Of a stretch of 64,000 nt of DNA, positions 44,645-53,447 are shown piece after piece. The notes beneath the pieces were generated by a model. It saw nothing but the letters and a program-made list of their open reading frames with translations, did no database searches and was not told the DNA's origin. A program made the translations under genes and the position numbers. The first letter of the stretch is position 1; each line of letters starts with the position of its first letter. This DNA is from Bacteroidota bacterium (lineage in GTDB: Bacteria; Bacteroidota; Ignavibacteria; Ignavibacteriales; Ignavibacteriaceae). The DNA is taken from the NCBI GenBank assembly GCA_021815405.1, contig JAKAGV010000001.1, positions 496,001-560,000 of the forward strand, in the 5' to 3' direction.

Positions 44645-45109
44645 GTATTTAAAAGAATTTTAAAAGATGAAGTCGCCTAATAAGGTGGATTCATTGAGTT
44701 GAGTACATACTCAATTTTATAACAATTCATAAACCATTTTTAGTTGTTCTTAAACCCCGTAGTACAGATTTTATTAATAAAATATTATGTCGAGAAAATA
44801 ATGAAATGTTTGCTCTTTGTTCTAACAAATCGAGTTTGAATAATCGATTGGAAAGTCTTGAAAAAATATTTTTTTAGATGAAATGTTTAAACTTTAATCA
44901 AGTTAAAATAATAAGATTAAGGTCTTTCCACGCGTCCAGTGATCCAAATAATTTGATGCTTGACATTAAGTAATACAATACTGATATTTGAAAATAAGAA
45001 AATCAACTTTGTATTAAGTGACTTATCATTTATGGATAATGCCTTGAAACATGTAATTCGCTATTGACGTATAATTTCACATTCTTCAAAATTCATTGAA
45101 ATTATTTTA
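44645..45109. other. AT-rich gap, no gene seen
   Basis: This 465-base stretch between the divergent XRE pseudogene and the carbamoyltransferase operon holds no supported gene. It should contain the promoters of both transcription units. No repeat longer than about 10 bases was noticed. Confidence 0.5.
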
Positions 45110-46747
45110 ATGAAACTTGATTACATCACTCTGATTGATGGACATAATAGTACCAAACATGATAGTTCGGTAGCCATTTGGCAAAATGGTAAAATTTATG
45201 CTTTAGCTGCGGAAAGGGTTGACAGGATAAAACACAGCATGGATGCATTTCCCGCATACCAATTTTTAATCAAAAAAAGATCAATCGATTTAAAGTATAA
45301 ATATTGTTTCAATTATTTTTCTCCTGAATACACTCCATTCCAAGAAATCGATCATCATCTTGCACATGCAGCTAGCGCCTATTATGCTTCTCCATATAAC
45401 GAAGCTGCAATTCTAGTTGTGGATGGAATGGGACCTTATAGAAATAACCTTTATGCATCAACATCCCTTTGGCACGGAGTGAATCACAAAATCAATCTAT
45501 TAAAAATAATTGCAGAGCCTTACCCATGTTACAGATCAATAGGTCATTTTTACTCCGCGATATCTTGGTATTTGGGGTTTAATTTTTTTGATTCGTCGCA
45601 TACAATGAGCATTGCTGCTTATGGTGATCCTCGAAAATTTTATCCAAAGATAAGTAGCCTTATCTGGAATACAGATGAGTTATTCCAAACTGACCCTGAG
45701 TTTATTAAGTTTTCACTTTATAATAAATTTAGTAATGCGTTTACGAACCCACCCTCGACTGAATGGATGCAAGATAAACAGAAGAAGTATAGTCTAGTAT
45801 TAGGCCCTCCGCGAAGTGATAACGAAGAATTAAAGCAAATACACTATGATATTGCTGCTGCAACACAAACCAAAACTGAGGATATATTAGCAAAAATTAT
45901 CCGCAAACTTTATAGCCTTACAAATACAGATAACCTATGTTATTCTGGAGGTGTTGCATTAAATTGCGTTGCAAATGGGCGCATTATTAATAACTCACCT
46001 TTTAAAAATGTATTTATCCAACCTGCCTCGGACGACACAGGTCAAGCATTAGGAAAGGTCCTATACAGACTTAATAACGATTTTAGGCAACCAGAGAAAA
46101 AAATATGGAAAATGCATGATGCTTTTCTTGGTCCTGGTTACAGCAATAAAGAATTCAATATTGCAATTAACAATTCTTCAAATCATAATTTCGAGTTTAA
46201 GAGTTTTAAAAGTAAGGAAATTCCTGGCATAGCTGCTGAATTAATTACCAAAGGAAATGTTATTGGTTGGTTTCAGGGAAGGTCTGAATTTGGACCAAGG
46301 GCATTAGGTCATAGGAGTATCTTAGCAGATGCAAGAAAATTACAGTCAGTGAAAAGAATTGATGAATGTTTTAAAAGAAGAGAATGGTACAGACCTTTTT
46401 CTCCGAGTTTATTGCGTGATTTTGCTTTTGATTATACATCTAAAGCAGTGGTAGACGATTTTATGTTAAGAGCCGTTAAGATTGATTCAAAGTTTCGTAA
46501 GTTAACTCCCGCTGTAATACATATAGATGGAAGAGCAAGAGTACAAAAAGTAGTGTCTATAAACAATATTTATTATGATCTTTTAAAGGAGATTGAAAGA
46601 AGAACTGGGCTTCCTGTTGTTCTCAATACTTCGCTCAATTTACCCGGTCAACCTATCGTTGAAACACCTGACGATGCTTTGTTGTCTTTTCACAATAGCA
46701 ATCTTGGTTATTTAATCTTAGGTAATTTTTTGATATGGAAAAAGTAA
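45110..46747 (+). CDS. NodU/CmcH/TobZ-type O-carbamoyltransferase
   Basis: A 545-residue protein with the two-domain layout of the family. The N-terminal HypF-Kae1-like domain has IDHHLAHAASAYYASPYNEA (metal-binding histidines), LVVDGMGPYRNNLYA and CYSGGVALNCVANGRIIN. The C-terminal YrdC-like carbamoyl-transfer domain has VIGWFQGRSEFGPRALGHRS, ILADAR, and LPVVLNTSLNLPGQPIVETP. These enzymes use carbamoyl phosphate and ATP to carbamoylate hydroxyl groups of sugars, antibiotics or Nod factors. It heads an operon with an isochorismatase-like hydrolase and a cobalamin adenosyltransferase; the acceptor molecule is unknown. Confidence 0.92.
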   Translation: MKLDYITLIDGHNSTKHDSSVAIWQNGKIYALAAERVDRIKHSMDAFPAYQFLIKKRSIDLKYKYCFNYFSPEYTPFQEIDHHLAHAASAYYASPYNEAAILVVDGMGPYRNNLYASTSLWHGVNHKINLLKIIAEPYPCYRSIGHFYSAISWYLGFNFFDSSHTMSIAAYGDPRKFYPKISSLIWNTDELFQTDPEFIKFSLYNKFSNAFTNPPSTEWMQDKQKKYSLVLGPPRSDNEELKQIHYDIAAATQTKTEDILAKIIRKLYSLTNTDNLCYSGGVALNCVANGRIINNSPFKNVFIQPASDDTGQALGKVLYRLNNDFRQPEKKIWKMHDAFLGPGYSNKEFNIAINNSSNHNFEFKSFKSKEIPGIAAELITKGNVIGWFQGRSEFGPRALGHRSILADARKLQSVKRIDECFKRREWYRPFSPSLLRDFAFDYTSKAVVDDFMLRAVKIDSKFRKLTPAVIHIDGRARVQKVVSINNIYYDLLKEIERRTGLPVVLNTSLNLPGQPIVETPDDALLSFHNSNLGYLILGNFLIWKK

Positions 46748-46756
46748 AATGAATAG

Positions 46757-47545
46757 ATGAAGTTAACAAAAAAATCACCTTTTATGTTTACAAATGATGA
46801 CGACTCTTATATGACAAAAATAGGAGTTGTGATAGTTGATGTCCAAAATGATTTTTGTGAAGTTGGAGGCTATGCTTGGAATTATGCTGATGACCGCGAA
46901 AGTCTTATTTCTGCAACGAATAAAATCAAGGATTTGATTGAAACTGCGAAGGATCATAATTTCCCTTGTTTTTTTGTGAGATCCTACTTTGACGAAAAAT
47001 ATAAGCTTCCAACTTTAATCGAGAAGCATAGAGACTTACAGATAAATGAAGTCGTTTGTAGGGAGGGTTCATGGGGTGCAGAGTTTTGTGATGTTTTTCC
47101 AAATCAAGATGACCCAATAGTAACTAAACATACGTCGGATAGCTTTTTATACACATTTCTTGAGCCGTTACTTAGAAAATATAATATCTCAACAATTATT
47201 TTGAGTGGCTTCCTGACTGAAATATGCGTACTTGAAACTGGGAGATCGGCTCTTCAAAGAGGATTTAGAGTTCTGATTCCTCAAGAATGTACAAGCGGAT
47301 TGTATCAATCTTGCGTAGTTGGTGCTTTGGATGAATTAAAAACAAGGGGTGCAAAAGTATTTTCGTTGGACTCAATGCTCAAAATACTTGTTTCCGAGGC
47401 TAAGCAAAAAAGAAAGCATAGTATTGGCCATATTGAAGGTTCTGGCTCTCGAGAATTCAAACAAATTGAACTCGAATTCGCCAATCCATTTCCAACAAAA
47501 AATAATGATGAAATTAAAATAAAAAATAATGCCTCGACTGACTAA
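46757..47545 (+). CDS. Isochorismatase-family cysteine hydrolase
   Basis: A 262-residue protein. The catalytic aspartate is in VVIVDVQNDFCEVGGYAW, the lysine in DDPIVTKHTSDSF, and the nucleophile in LSGFLTEICVLETGRSALQR, the full D-K-C triad of the family (isochorismatase-like, nicotinamidase, carbamoylsarcosine hydrolase). The first 18 residues may be an extension; an ATG at 46811 (MTKIGVVIVD) is a second possible start. A C-terminal polar extension of about 60 residues (GHIEGSGSREF...) is unusual for the family. The gene starts 9 bases after the carbamoyltransferase and overlaps the next gene by 17 bases. Confidence 0.88.
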   Translation: MKLTKKSPFMFTNDDDSYMTKIGVVIVDVQNDFCEVGGYAWNYADDRESLISATNKIKDLIETAKDHNFPCFFVRSYFDEKYKLPTLIEKHRDLQINEVVCREGSWGAEFCDVFPNQDDPIVTKHTSDSFLYTFLEPLLRKYNISTIILSGFLTEICVLETGRSALQRGFRVLIPQECTSGLYQSCVVGALDELKTRGAKVFSLDSMLKILVSEAKQKRKHSIGHIEGSGSREFKQIELEFANPFPTKNNDEIKIKNNASTD

Positions 47546-48080
47546 AATTTATACAAGAAAAGGTGATAAGGGAAAGACAACACTTGGAGGGGGACAACGG
47601 GTGATGAAAAATGATTTGCGAATTCAAATCTTGGGGGAAATAGACGAACTTAATTCAGTGATCGGTCTTGCATTATCCTCAAATCTTTCTCATAAGCTTG
47701 AAAGTTTTTTGAAAGAAATTCAGAATCAATTATTGAATCTTGGTGCTGAATTATGTTACCGCATTCGACCAAAGTTTATAACTCCTAAAATAGAAAAAGA
47801 GAATATCATAAATTTAGAGGAATTTATTGATAAAATAAATAAGCTCGTCGGTCCACTTGAAAACTTCATTCTTCCTGGAGGTAGTTTGAGCGCAGCCTAT
47901 TTGCATTTTGCACGAACCATTTGTCGTAGAGCTGAACGACTTTTGGTTACTCTGAGAGAAAAGGAGTCGATTGGTGATAACGTAATTCCATACGTAAATC
48001 GACTCTCCGATGCTTTGTTCGTTGCTGCAAGACTTGAAAACAAAGAAAAGAATATTGCAGAATTACTATGGCATCATTAG
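47529..48080 (+). CDS. PduO-type cob(I)alamin adenosyltransferase
   Basis: A 183-residue protein with the diagnostic start KIYTRKGDKGKTTLGGGQRV (ATP-binding loop), the helix EIDELNSVIGLALS and the signature FARTICRRAERLL with NRLSDALFVAAR. It transfers the adenosyl group of ATP to cob(I)alamin to give coenzyme B12. It overlaps the end of the isochorismatase-like gene, so the two are translated together. Together with a carbamoyltransferase it suggests supply of a cofactor to a B12-dependent step, but no such mutase or radical enzyme is seen nearby. Confidence 0.92.
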   Translation: MPRLTKIYTRKGDKGKTTLGGGQRVMKNDLRIQILGEIDELNSVIGLALSSNLSHKLESFLKEIQNQLLNLGAELCYRIRPKFITPKIEKENIINLEEFIDKINKLVGPLENFILPGGSLSAAYLHFARTICRRAERLLVTLREKESIGDNVIPYVNRLSDALFVAARLENKEKNIAELLWHH

Positions 48081-48314
48081 TTCACTTGTTTTCCAAATTA
48101 AAAGGTTGTTTCAAATCCTAGTTTAATGATGAGGAATTTATTGTAGATATAATCATTAGCATTTTAGAATTCTCAGTATTCAAAGTATTCAAGATATTCA
48201 GCTATTCAATCTTCAGTATAATATGACTTCATTTCACTCAAATTCTATATTAAAAACATCTTGTTATTTTGTAAGATTGATGTTTAGTTGATACATTCAA
48301 TATTTTACTTTATA

Positions 48315-48642
48315 ATGGAAATAAGTTCAATTGCAAATGATTTATATCAAACAAATCTTCTTTCGCTCCGTGAGCGAATTGAACTCGGAATCCCGGTGAC
48401 CGAAAGGAAGTTTCATATGCTCTTTACTAAAAGGAATCAGGGTTGCGGCGTACATTACCATTTTCCATCAAGAATATCATTTTTATTTCATCTTCTTTTT
48501 TTCACTTTGGAAGATCATTCTCGAACCCCTCTCTCATGTTTTCAGTCTTTACCGGGACCATTATAAAGTAGTTTACCCGGGATTTGGCACCAACTGGAAC
48601 GTGGAGACGGGCATTTATCCTCAACCCAAAATTATAGTATAA
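48315..48642 (+). pseudogene. Possible frameshifted gene remnant
   Basis: One frame opens at the ATG at 48315 (MEISSIANDLYQTNLLSLRE) and another, one base away, reads from 48400 to a TAA at 48640 ending with DHYKVVYPGFGTNWNVETGI and PQPKIIV, a hydrophilic, gene-like ending. A terminator hairpin starts at once after this stop. A single indel between about 48400 and 48450 would join them. I recognise no family; the call rests on the coding-like tail and the terminator. The rest of 48081-49156 shows no gene. Confidence 0.3.
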
Positions 48643-48665
48643 AGAGACCTAATAATAAGGTCTCT
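48643..48665 (+). terminator. Terminator hairpin
   Basis: AGAGACCT/AGGTCTCT perfect 8-bp stem with a 7-base loop, followed by TATAATTTT, directly after the TAA at 48640. Confidence 0.65.
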
Positions 48666-49156
48666 TATAATTTTGAATTCATATATTCTTAATTTGTTCC
48701 AGAGACCTATGGTCAAATTTTGATGGTTATGCCTATGCGTATTTATTCTATCAAAATACTATGTCGTAATAATTTCCAACAGCAGAAATGGTTTCCATTC
48801 CATTTTATTTATCTAGTTCTCTTTCAATCATATTTGGTAAAATCTTTGCTTTAAAAATCAACGTATATCTAGTTAAAAAGCAAATGTTTCAAGAACGGAA
48901 TCTATATAGTGTAGAATTGGTCACGGTCACTGAACTTCATATTCATTTCCAAAATAGACAACATTTTGAAAAACAAAAAATCCGTCCATCTTTTAGTCTG
49001 ATTATTGAAGTTTATTTTTATAACTTAATTGTCAGTTTATAAAAATACACTAAAATTGTTAAGAGCGAACAAAAAACTAGTAGAAGGAATTGTTCTCTAT
49101 CAGAAACCATATTAAGAAAAAACGAACTCACTTCAATTAATCGTAATCTCAGTTAT

Positions 49157-50674
49157 CTAATAAGGACCTCTCCCAAAAAAATTCAATAACAACGGTTTCC
49201 CTTCGATTACTGTAAAAGTCTTGGTTTTTCCACCACCATTATTATAGTAAATTCCAGGTGGAAGAAATATTTTTTTATGCTGGTATGGACCTATCACAAT
49301 CACCAATCTACTCGAGGAATCATAAATATGAAAAATTAGACTCGTTTCGTTGTCAAATGCTACATTCTCTAGAATCGGCGTCAGAAGTTTCCTTGCTAAT
49401 TTTGTGGAAATATGCCGGTTTTGGTTCAAGTCCTCTTGTTTTGCTATTGTGTTCGCGGAACTTTCAGATTTGTTAATTTGGTATGGCTCAGCCTCATTTG
49501 TTGATTCTCTTCCCAGCACTTTATTTGATTCTTTTGCGGGTACAATTTTCCCTTCGGCAACCAATGTTTGATATTGCGACGAGAGCTTGATAGCTGCTGT
49601 TAGATCATTCGCTAAAAATTGTTTAACCTTGCCTATATTTCTCGATGCATATTCATACAAACCAATTTTAGCCTTATTCTTTACGCCAATTTCAATATCA
49701 GCTTCCTCTAGTGAATCTAGCTTTGTGAGAGCTTTATCAGTAATATTTAACACTAGCGCCGCGACGGGTCCGAATTTAGGTTGTGTAGATAACACAACTT
49801 TCGCATTCTCAACTTCTTTACTCGCTTTTTCTATGTCACCGGAGTCCAAGGCCGTCCTTGCCCTTTCAACTGCTATTAATGCGGCTTCGTCCTCTTCCGA
49901 TCCAACCAGTATCGCTCTAGCTTTTATGATGGAGTTCATGGCTGCTTCACTCTCGGAAACAGCTAGTGCATCCCCTGCTTCACCTAGTTCTCCTAATGCT
50001 GCCTCTGCTTCAGGGGCGATCTCACTTCCTTCGGCTACATCACCAATCACCATCATCCCTTGTAGCAGAGCAAAAGCGTTACCGGCTTTTTCTTCTGGCG
50101 TTTCTTTATGAAACTGTTTATACAGCTGATCGCGTTCGTATTCAACTTTACGTACCGAATCAATGGCTATTGCATATGGATCGTGAGGATATTGATCGCG
50201 TGTACTTTGAAACCAATACATCGCCGCCATTTTTAGTGGATTAAAAGTTTCGTTGTTGCTATGTTCAATAATATTAGATTCTACTTTATGAGCACGGTCT
50301 TGTGCAGCTTTTAGCCTCTTTTCAACAACCTCCTTTTTCTTCTCAAATATCCTCTCCATTTCCACGTATGTACCAATGTCTCGCTTTGCCCAATTAGGAG
50401 GTTCAATGCCGAATGATCTTGCCGTCGCTATTTCTGCCCTGGCTTTTGCTAGCGCTGTATCAATATCGTTGTTAATAAGCCATTGCAACAAATTAGATTC
50501 GACCCATAAAAATTTGTCTAATTCACTTTTCGACATAGTATATATTCTGAGTCGTTTCGAACCATTTTCTTTAACCGTTTCATGTCCAAATATCTTACGT
50601 TGCTGAACACCGGAAAGAGGTAATGCATCAAATATTGTGATAATAACTAGAGCAATAAAAACATTCCGGACCAT
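49157..50674 (-). CDS. Hypothetical exported protein with helical core
   Basis: A 505-residue protein with an N-terminal signal peptide (MVRNVFIALVIITIFDALPL). Residues about 50-170 are helical with charged coiled-coil character (KKKEVVEKRLKAAQDRAHKV). A segment rich in A and E (APEAEAALGELGEAGDALAV) spans about residues 220-300, and the last 100 residues are strand-rich (LVIVIGPYQHKKIFLPPGIY), as in a small sandwich domain. I recognise no family. There is no lipobox or T9SS tail. The gene lies alone, divergent from nothing obvious, in an AT-rich cargo segment. Confidence 0.7.
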   Translation of the reverse strand: MVRNVFIALVIITIFDALPLSGVQQRKIFGHETVKENGSKRLRIYTMSKSELDKFLWVESNLLQWLINNDIDTALAKARAEIATARSFGIEPPNWAKRDIGTYVEMERIFEKKKEVVEKRLKAAQDRAHKVESNIIEHSNNETFNPLKMAAMYWFQSTRDQYPHDPYAIAIDSVRKVEYERDQLYKQFHKETPEEKAGNAFALLQGMMVIGDVAEGSEIAPEAEAALGELGEAGDALAVSESEAAMNSIIKARAILVGSEEDEAALIAVERARTALDSGDIEKASKEVENAKVVLSTQPKFGPVAALVLNITDKALTKLDSLEEADIEIGVKNKAKIGLYEYASRNIGKVKQFLANDLTAAIKLSSQYQTLVAEGKIVPAKESNKVLGRESTNEAEPYQINKSESSANTIAKQEDLNQNRHISTKLARKLLTPILENVAFDNETSLIFHIYDSSSRLVIVIGPYQHKKIFLPPGIYYNNGGGKTKTFTVIEGKPLLLNFFGRGPY

Positions 50675-50699
50675 TGTTTTTTCCTTTTCAATTAGTTAA

Positions 50700-51160
50700 T
50701 CGTTGTTGACACGGTAAAATAGTCTTTCGAAAACCAAAATCAATTTTCTACTATGAGTTACTGAATTCTGGGTTCTCGTACCGGCTAATTTAAATTTTTT
50801 TATATTGAAAGTCGAATAATGCGGTTTCTTCGAATTACTTGAAAAATATGCTATGAGTAAGTGAACTCAATGATAAAGAAAGTGATTGTTCAAGCATTGA
50901 GCACTTTCTTTACGGGGTACCCTTTATCGATGTTTGTAATACAAAAATAGAGGACAAAAGTGACGCTATAAAAGACATCAATGAATGTGTAAAAGCGGGT
51001 AACCTCAAGAAAAAATCTTGAAAATCCCGAGGTCTATTTTAGAGAACATTATATAGGCTGGGTTTTTCAATTTGTCGCTACACATCCGTGGATCAGATTT
51101 AGGAAGATACTCTATTTAACAAAGTGCCCTCAAATGAAATCGATCATAAAGTATAAATAG
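50700..51160. other. Gap with no supported gene
   Basis: A hairpin AGAAAGTG/CACTTTCT at about 50877-50909 is the only feature noticed. A 25-codon frame starting at 50869 is too short to support without a homologue. The segment probably contains the promoter of the exported protein gene on the minus strand. Confidence 0.4.
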
Positions 51161-51164
51161 AACA

Positions 51165-51186
51165 GGCTGTCTGTGAAGAGGCAGCC
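51165..51186. terminator. Hairpin GGCTGTCT/AGGCAGCC
   Basis: An 8-bp stem with one T.G pair and a 6-base loop, followed on the plus strand by ATTTTAT. A very similar hairpin (GGCTGTC/GACAGCC) lies at 53405-53426, at the end of the other sorting-domain gene in this segment. Confidence 0.55.
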
Positions 51187-51207
51187 ATTTTATATTGACG
51201 GAAATTA

Positions 51208-51432
51208 TCACCTAACCAAAAGAAGTTTTTGGGTTTGAGTGAAGTTTTTGGTTCGTATCCTATAAAAATAGATACCACTCGGAATCATGTTTGCATTGAA
51301 AACGACAGAATAATTGCCAGCAGATTTTTCTTGATTCACCAGCGTTCCAACTTCCTTCCCAAGTACGCCATAAACCTTGATTGACACCAAACTCAATTTA
51401 GGATTGGGTAATCAATCGTTGTTGTAGGATAA
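51208..51432 (-). pseudogene. T9SS sorting-domain remnant
   Basis: Reads LVSIKVYGVLGKEVGTLVNQ, EKSAGNYSVVFNANMIPSGI and a final KLLLVR with stop at 51208. Upstream on the same strand PTTTIDYPI is visible one base out of frame, so a single-base indel broke the domain near 51395. No passenger gene remains. It is similar to the tail of the RCC1 protein at 53448-54926, of which it may be an old duplicate. Confidence 0.7.
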
Positions 51433-51557
51433 CTTAAGAATGACGCATAAATAAAAGTATAAGACAGCGTTATTAAAATTAAGGTTTAAATTATCATTTT
51501 CGACTAAGAACATAAATTAAAGTAAATTTGTCTATAAGAAAGCAACACATTATTAAA

Positions 51558-53393
51558 ATGAATATTGACGAAATCATTAGCACTGTAATAGCGAAAAAAT
51601 ACAATGCTTTTTTCTATACTCCTCCGTTGTATGAGGATTCTTTTTCTTATGTATTTGGCACGCCCGTACGAGTTCTTTCGGCGAAAACAAAAATTGAAAT
51701 AGAACAAAGCATAAAAATGCTGGAAGAATATTTAGAGCAGGACCTTGTCGGTTATTGTCTCTTATCCTATGAAGCCGGGTATCTTTTTGATAGAAGACTC
51801 ACGAACCTCTTTGAGGGCAACGAGGAAGTATTTATTGCAGTTCTTTTCGATAATGTTATAAAAATAAAATCGAAAGATATTAATCATAATTTTGACTGTT
51901 CTCATCTAGATTTTTCAATATCTGGTTTTGGGTTGAATGTTTCGGAAAATCAGTACATCCGAGATATACATAAAATTAAAAGATATATCGAGGAGGGAGA
52001 TACCTATCAGGTGAACTATACGGTAAAAGGGACATTCCAATGTAAGGGCGACTATTCGACGTTCTTTAAGAATTTAATATTCAATCAATCTTCAAAATAT
52101 TCCGCGTTAATTAATTGCGGCGGCAAGTTGATCATTTCCTCATCACCAGAACTGTTTTTTTCCATCGATGATACGGGAACTATAATTGCGAAACCTATGA
52201 AGGGAACAATGAAAAGGGGCAAAAATATTGAGGATGACCGATGTAATTTTGAATGGCTCAGGCATAGCGAAAAGGATCATGCAGAAAATGTCATGATAGT
52301 GGATTTATTGCGGAATGACCTTGGAAAGATTTGCGAATATGGCAGTATTACAGCAGAGAAGACATTTGAAATCGAAACGTACGAAACCGTTTTCCAAATG
52401 GTTTCAGAAGTAAAAGGAGTATTGAAAAAGGATTGCAGTCTCGATAGCATATTACAAAATCTATTCCCCTGCGGCTCTATTACTGGAGCTCCCAAAATAA
52501 GGACGATGGAAATCATTCATGAATTGGAAAAAGAAGATAGAGGATTGTATACGGGAAGTATTGGGCTACTGCTAAAGGATAAAGCCGTATTCAGCGTAGC
52601 AATCAGAACTATTGAAATTGATACCGCAACACACCACGGAAATATTGGACTTGGAAGCGGCATCGTGTGGGACTCTGTTCCTTCCGAGGAGTATCAAGAA
52701 ACACTGCTAAAAGGAAGTTTTTTTACGGAACCACAAACCTATTTTGAGATATTTGAAACATGCAAGATCACAGCGGGAAGGATATTCCTCTTTGAGCAGC
52801 ATATGCAAAGACTCAAACGCACCGCTCACTTTTTCTTGTTTTGTTTTGATGAACAATTTATCAGAAGTAAAATTCAGGAAAGAATAAACGAAATACGTAA
52901 TGATGCGATATACAAGCTAAAATTCTTCTTAGGTAAAACGGGCGCTGTACGAATCGAAGTAAGCGACTTTCCAGCGGTGCCAGCAAAGGTGCAGATCATC
53001 ATCTCCAGCAAAAGGGTAGAATCCTCGAATAAATTCCTTTACTTTAAAACCACTAATCGACACCTCTATAACGAAGAATTTGTACAATTCAATTTGTCGG
53101 GTTTTTTTGATGTCATTTTCCTAAATGAAACAGATCATGTTGCTGAAGGAGCTATCTCAAACATATTCATAAGAAAAGGGAGGAAATGGTTCACACCACA
53201 AATCAGTTGCGGTATCTTACCTGGGGTATTCAGAGAGTCTCTCATCCTTACGAGACGAAACGTTGTAGAGAGCAAACTCACCATGACAGACTTAACATTA
53301 GCTGATGAAATTATCTTGACTAATTCTTTGCGAGGCATTGTTAAGGTTCACGAGGTTTATTCTTATGGAGGAGAATTAATCAAGAGGTTTTAA
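51558..53393 (+). CDS. pabB: Aminodeoxychorismate synthase component I fused to aminodeoxychorismate lyase
   Basis: From the ATG at 51558 (MNIDEIISTVIAKKYNAFFY) the fusion is about 611 residues; a TTG at 51528 is the alternative. The N-terminal part is the chorismate-binding PabB/TrpE domain with QVNYTVKGTFQCKGDYSTFF, AKPMKGTMKRG, MIVDLLRNDLGKICE and the hallmark FPCGSITGAPKIRTMEII. The C-terminal 200 residues are a class IV aminotransferase-like PabC domain (FETCKITAGRIFLFEQHMQR, EGAISNIFI). The product makes 4-aminobenzoate for folate from chorismate with a PabA glutaminase that is not present here. It is the only gene on this strand between 48.7 and 55.9 kb. Confidence 0.95.
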   Translation: MNIDEIISTVIAKKYNAFFYTPPLYEDSFSYVFGTPVRVLSAKTKIEIEQSIKMLEEYLEQDLVGYCLLSYEAGYLFDRRLTNLFEGNEEVFIAVLFDNVIKIKSKDINHNFDCSHLDFSISGFGLNVSENQYIRDIHKIKRYIEEGDTYQVNYTVKGTFQCKGDYSTFFKNLIFNQSSKYSALINCGGKLIISSSPELFFSIDDTGTIIAKPMKGTMKRGKNIEDDRCNFEWLRHSEKDHAENVMIVDLLRNDLGKICEYGSITAEKTFEIETYETVFQMVSEVKGVLKKDCSLDSILQNLFPCGSITGAPKIRTMEIIHELEKEDRGLYTGSIGLLLKDKAVFSVAIRTIEIDTATHHGNIGLGSGIVWDSVPSEEYQETLLKGSFFTEPQTYFEIFETCKITAGRIFLFEQHMQRLKRTAHFFLFCFDEQFIRSKIQERINEIRNDAIYKLKFFLGKTGAVRIEVSDFPAVPAKVQIIISSKRVESSNKFLYFKTTNRHLYNEEFVQFNLSGFFDVIFLNETDHVAEGAISNIFIRKGRKWFTPQISCGILPGVFRESLILTRRNVVESKLTMTDLTLADEIILTNSLRGIVKVHEVYSYGGELIKRF

Positions 53394-53404
53394 GAAAAAG
53401 AAAA

Positions 53405-53426
53405 GGCTGTCTAAAAAAGGACAGCC
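53405..53426. terminator. Bidirectional terminator
   Basis: GGCTGTC/GACAGCC 7-bp stem with an A-rich loop, AAAAAG on the left and a T/A-rich run on the right. It separates the convergent pabBC and RCC1 genes and can serve both. Confidence 0.7.
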
Positions 53427-53447
53427 ATAATTTATTTTGAAAAATAC

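Noticed and set aside
48788-49042. 84-codon ORF after the cobalamin adenosyltransferase operon
   Set aside because: No ribosome binding site, AT-driven composition and no recognisable motif.
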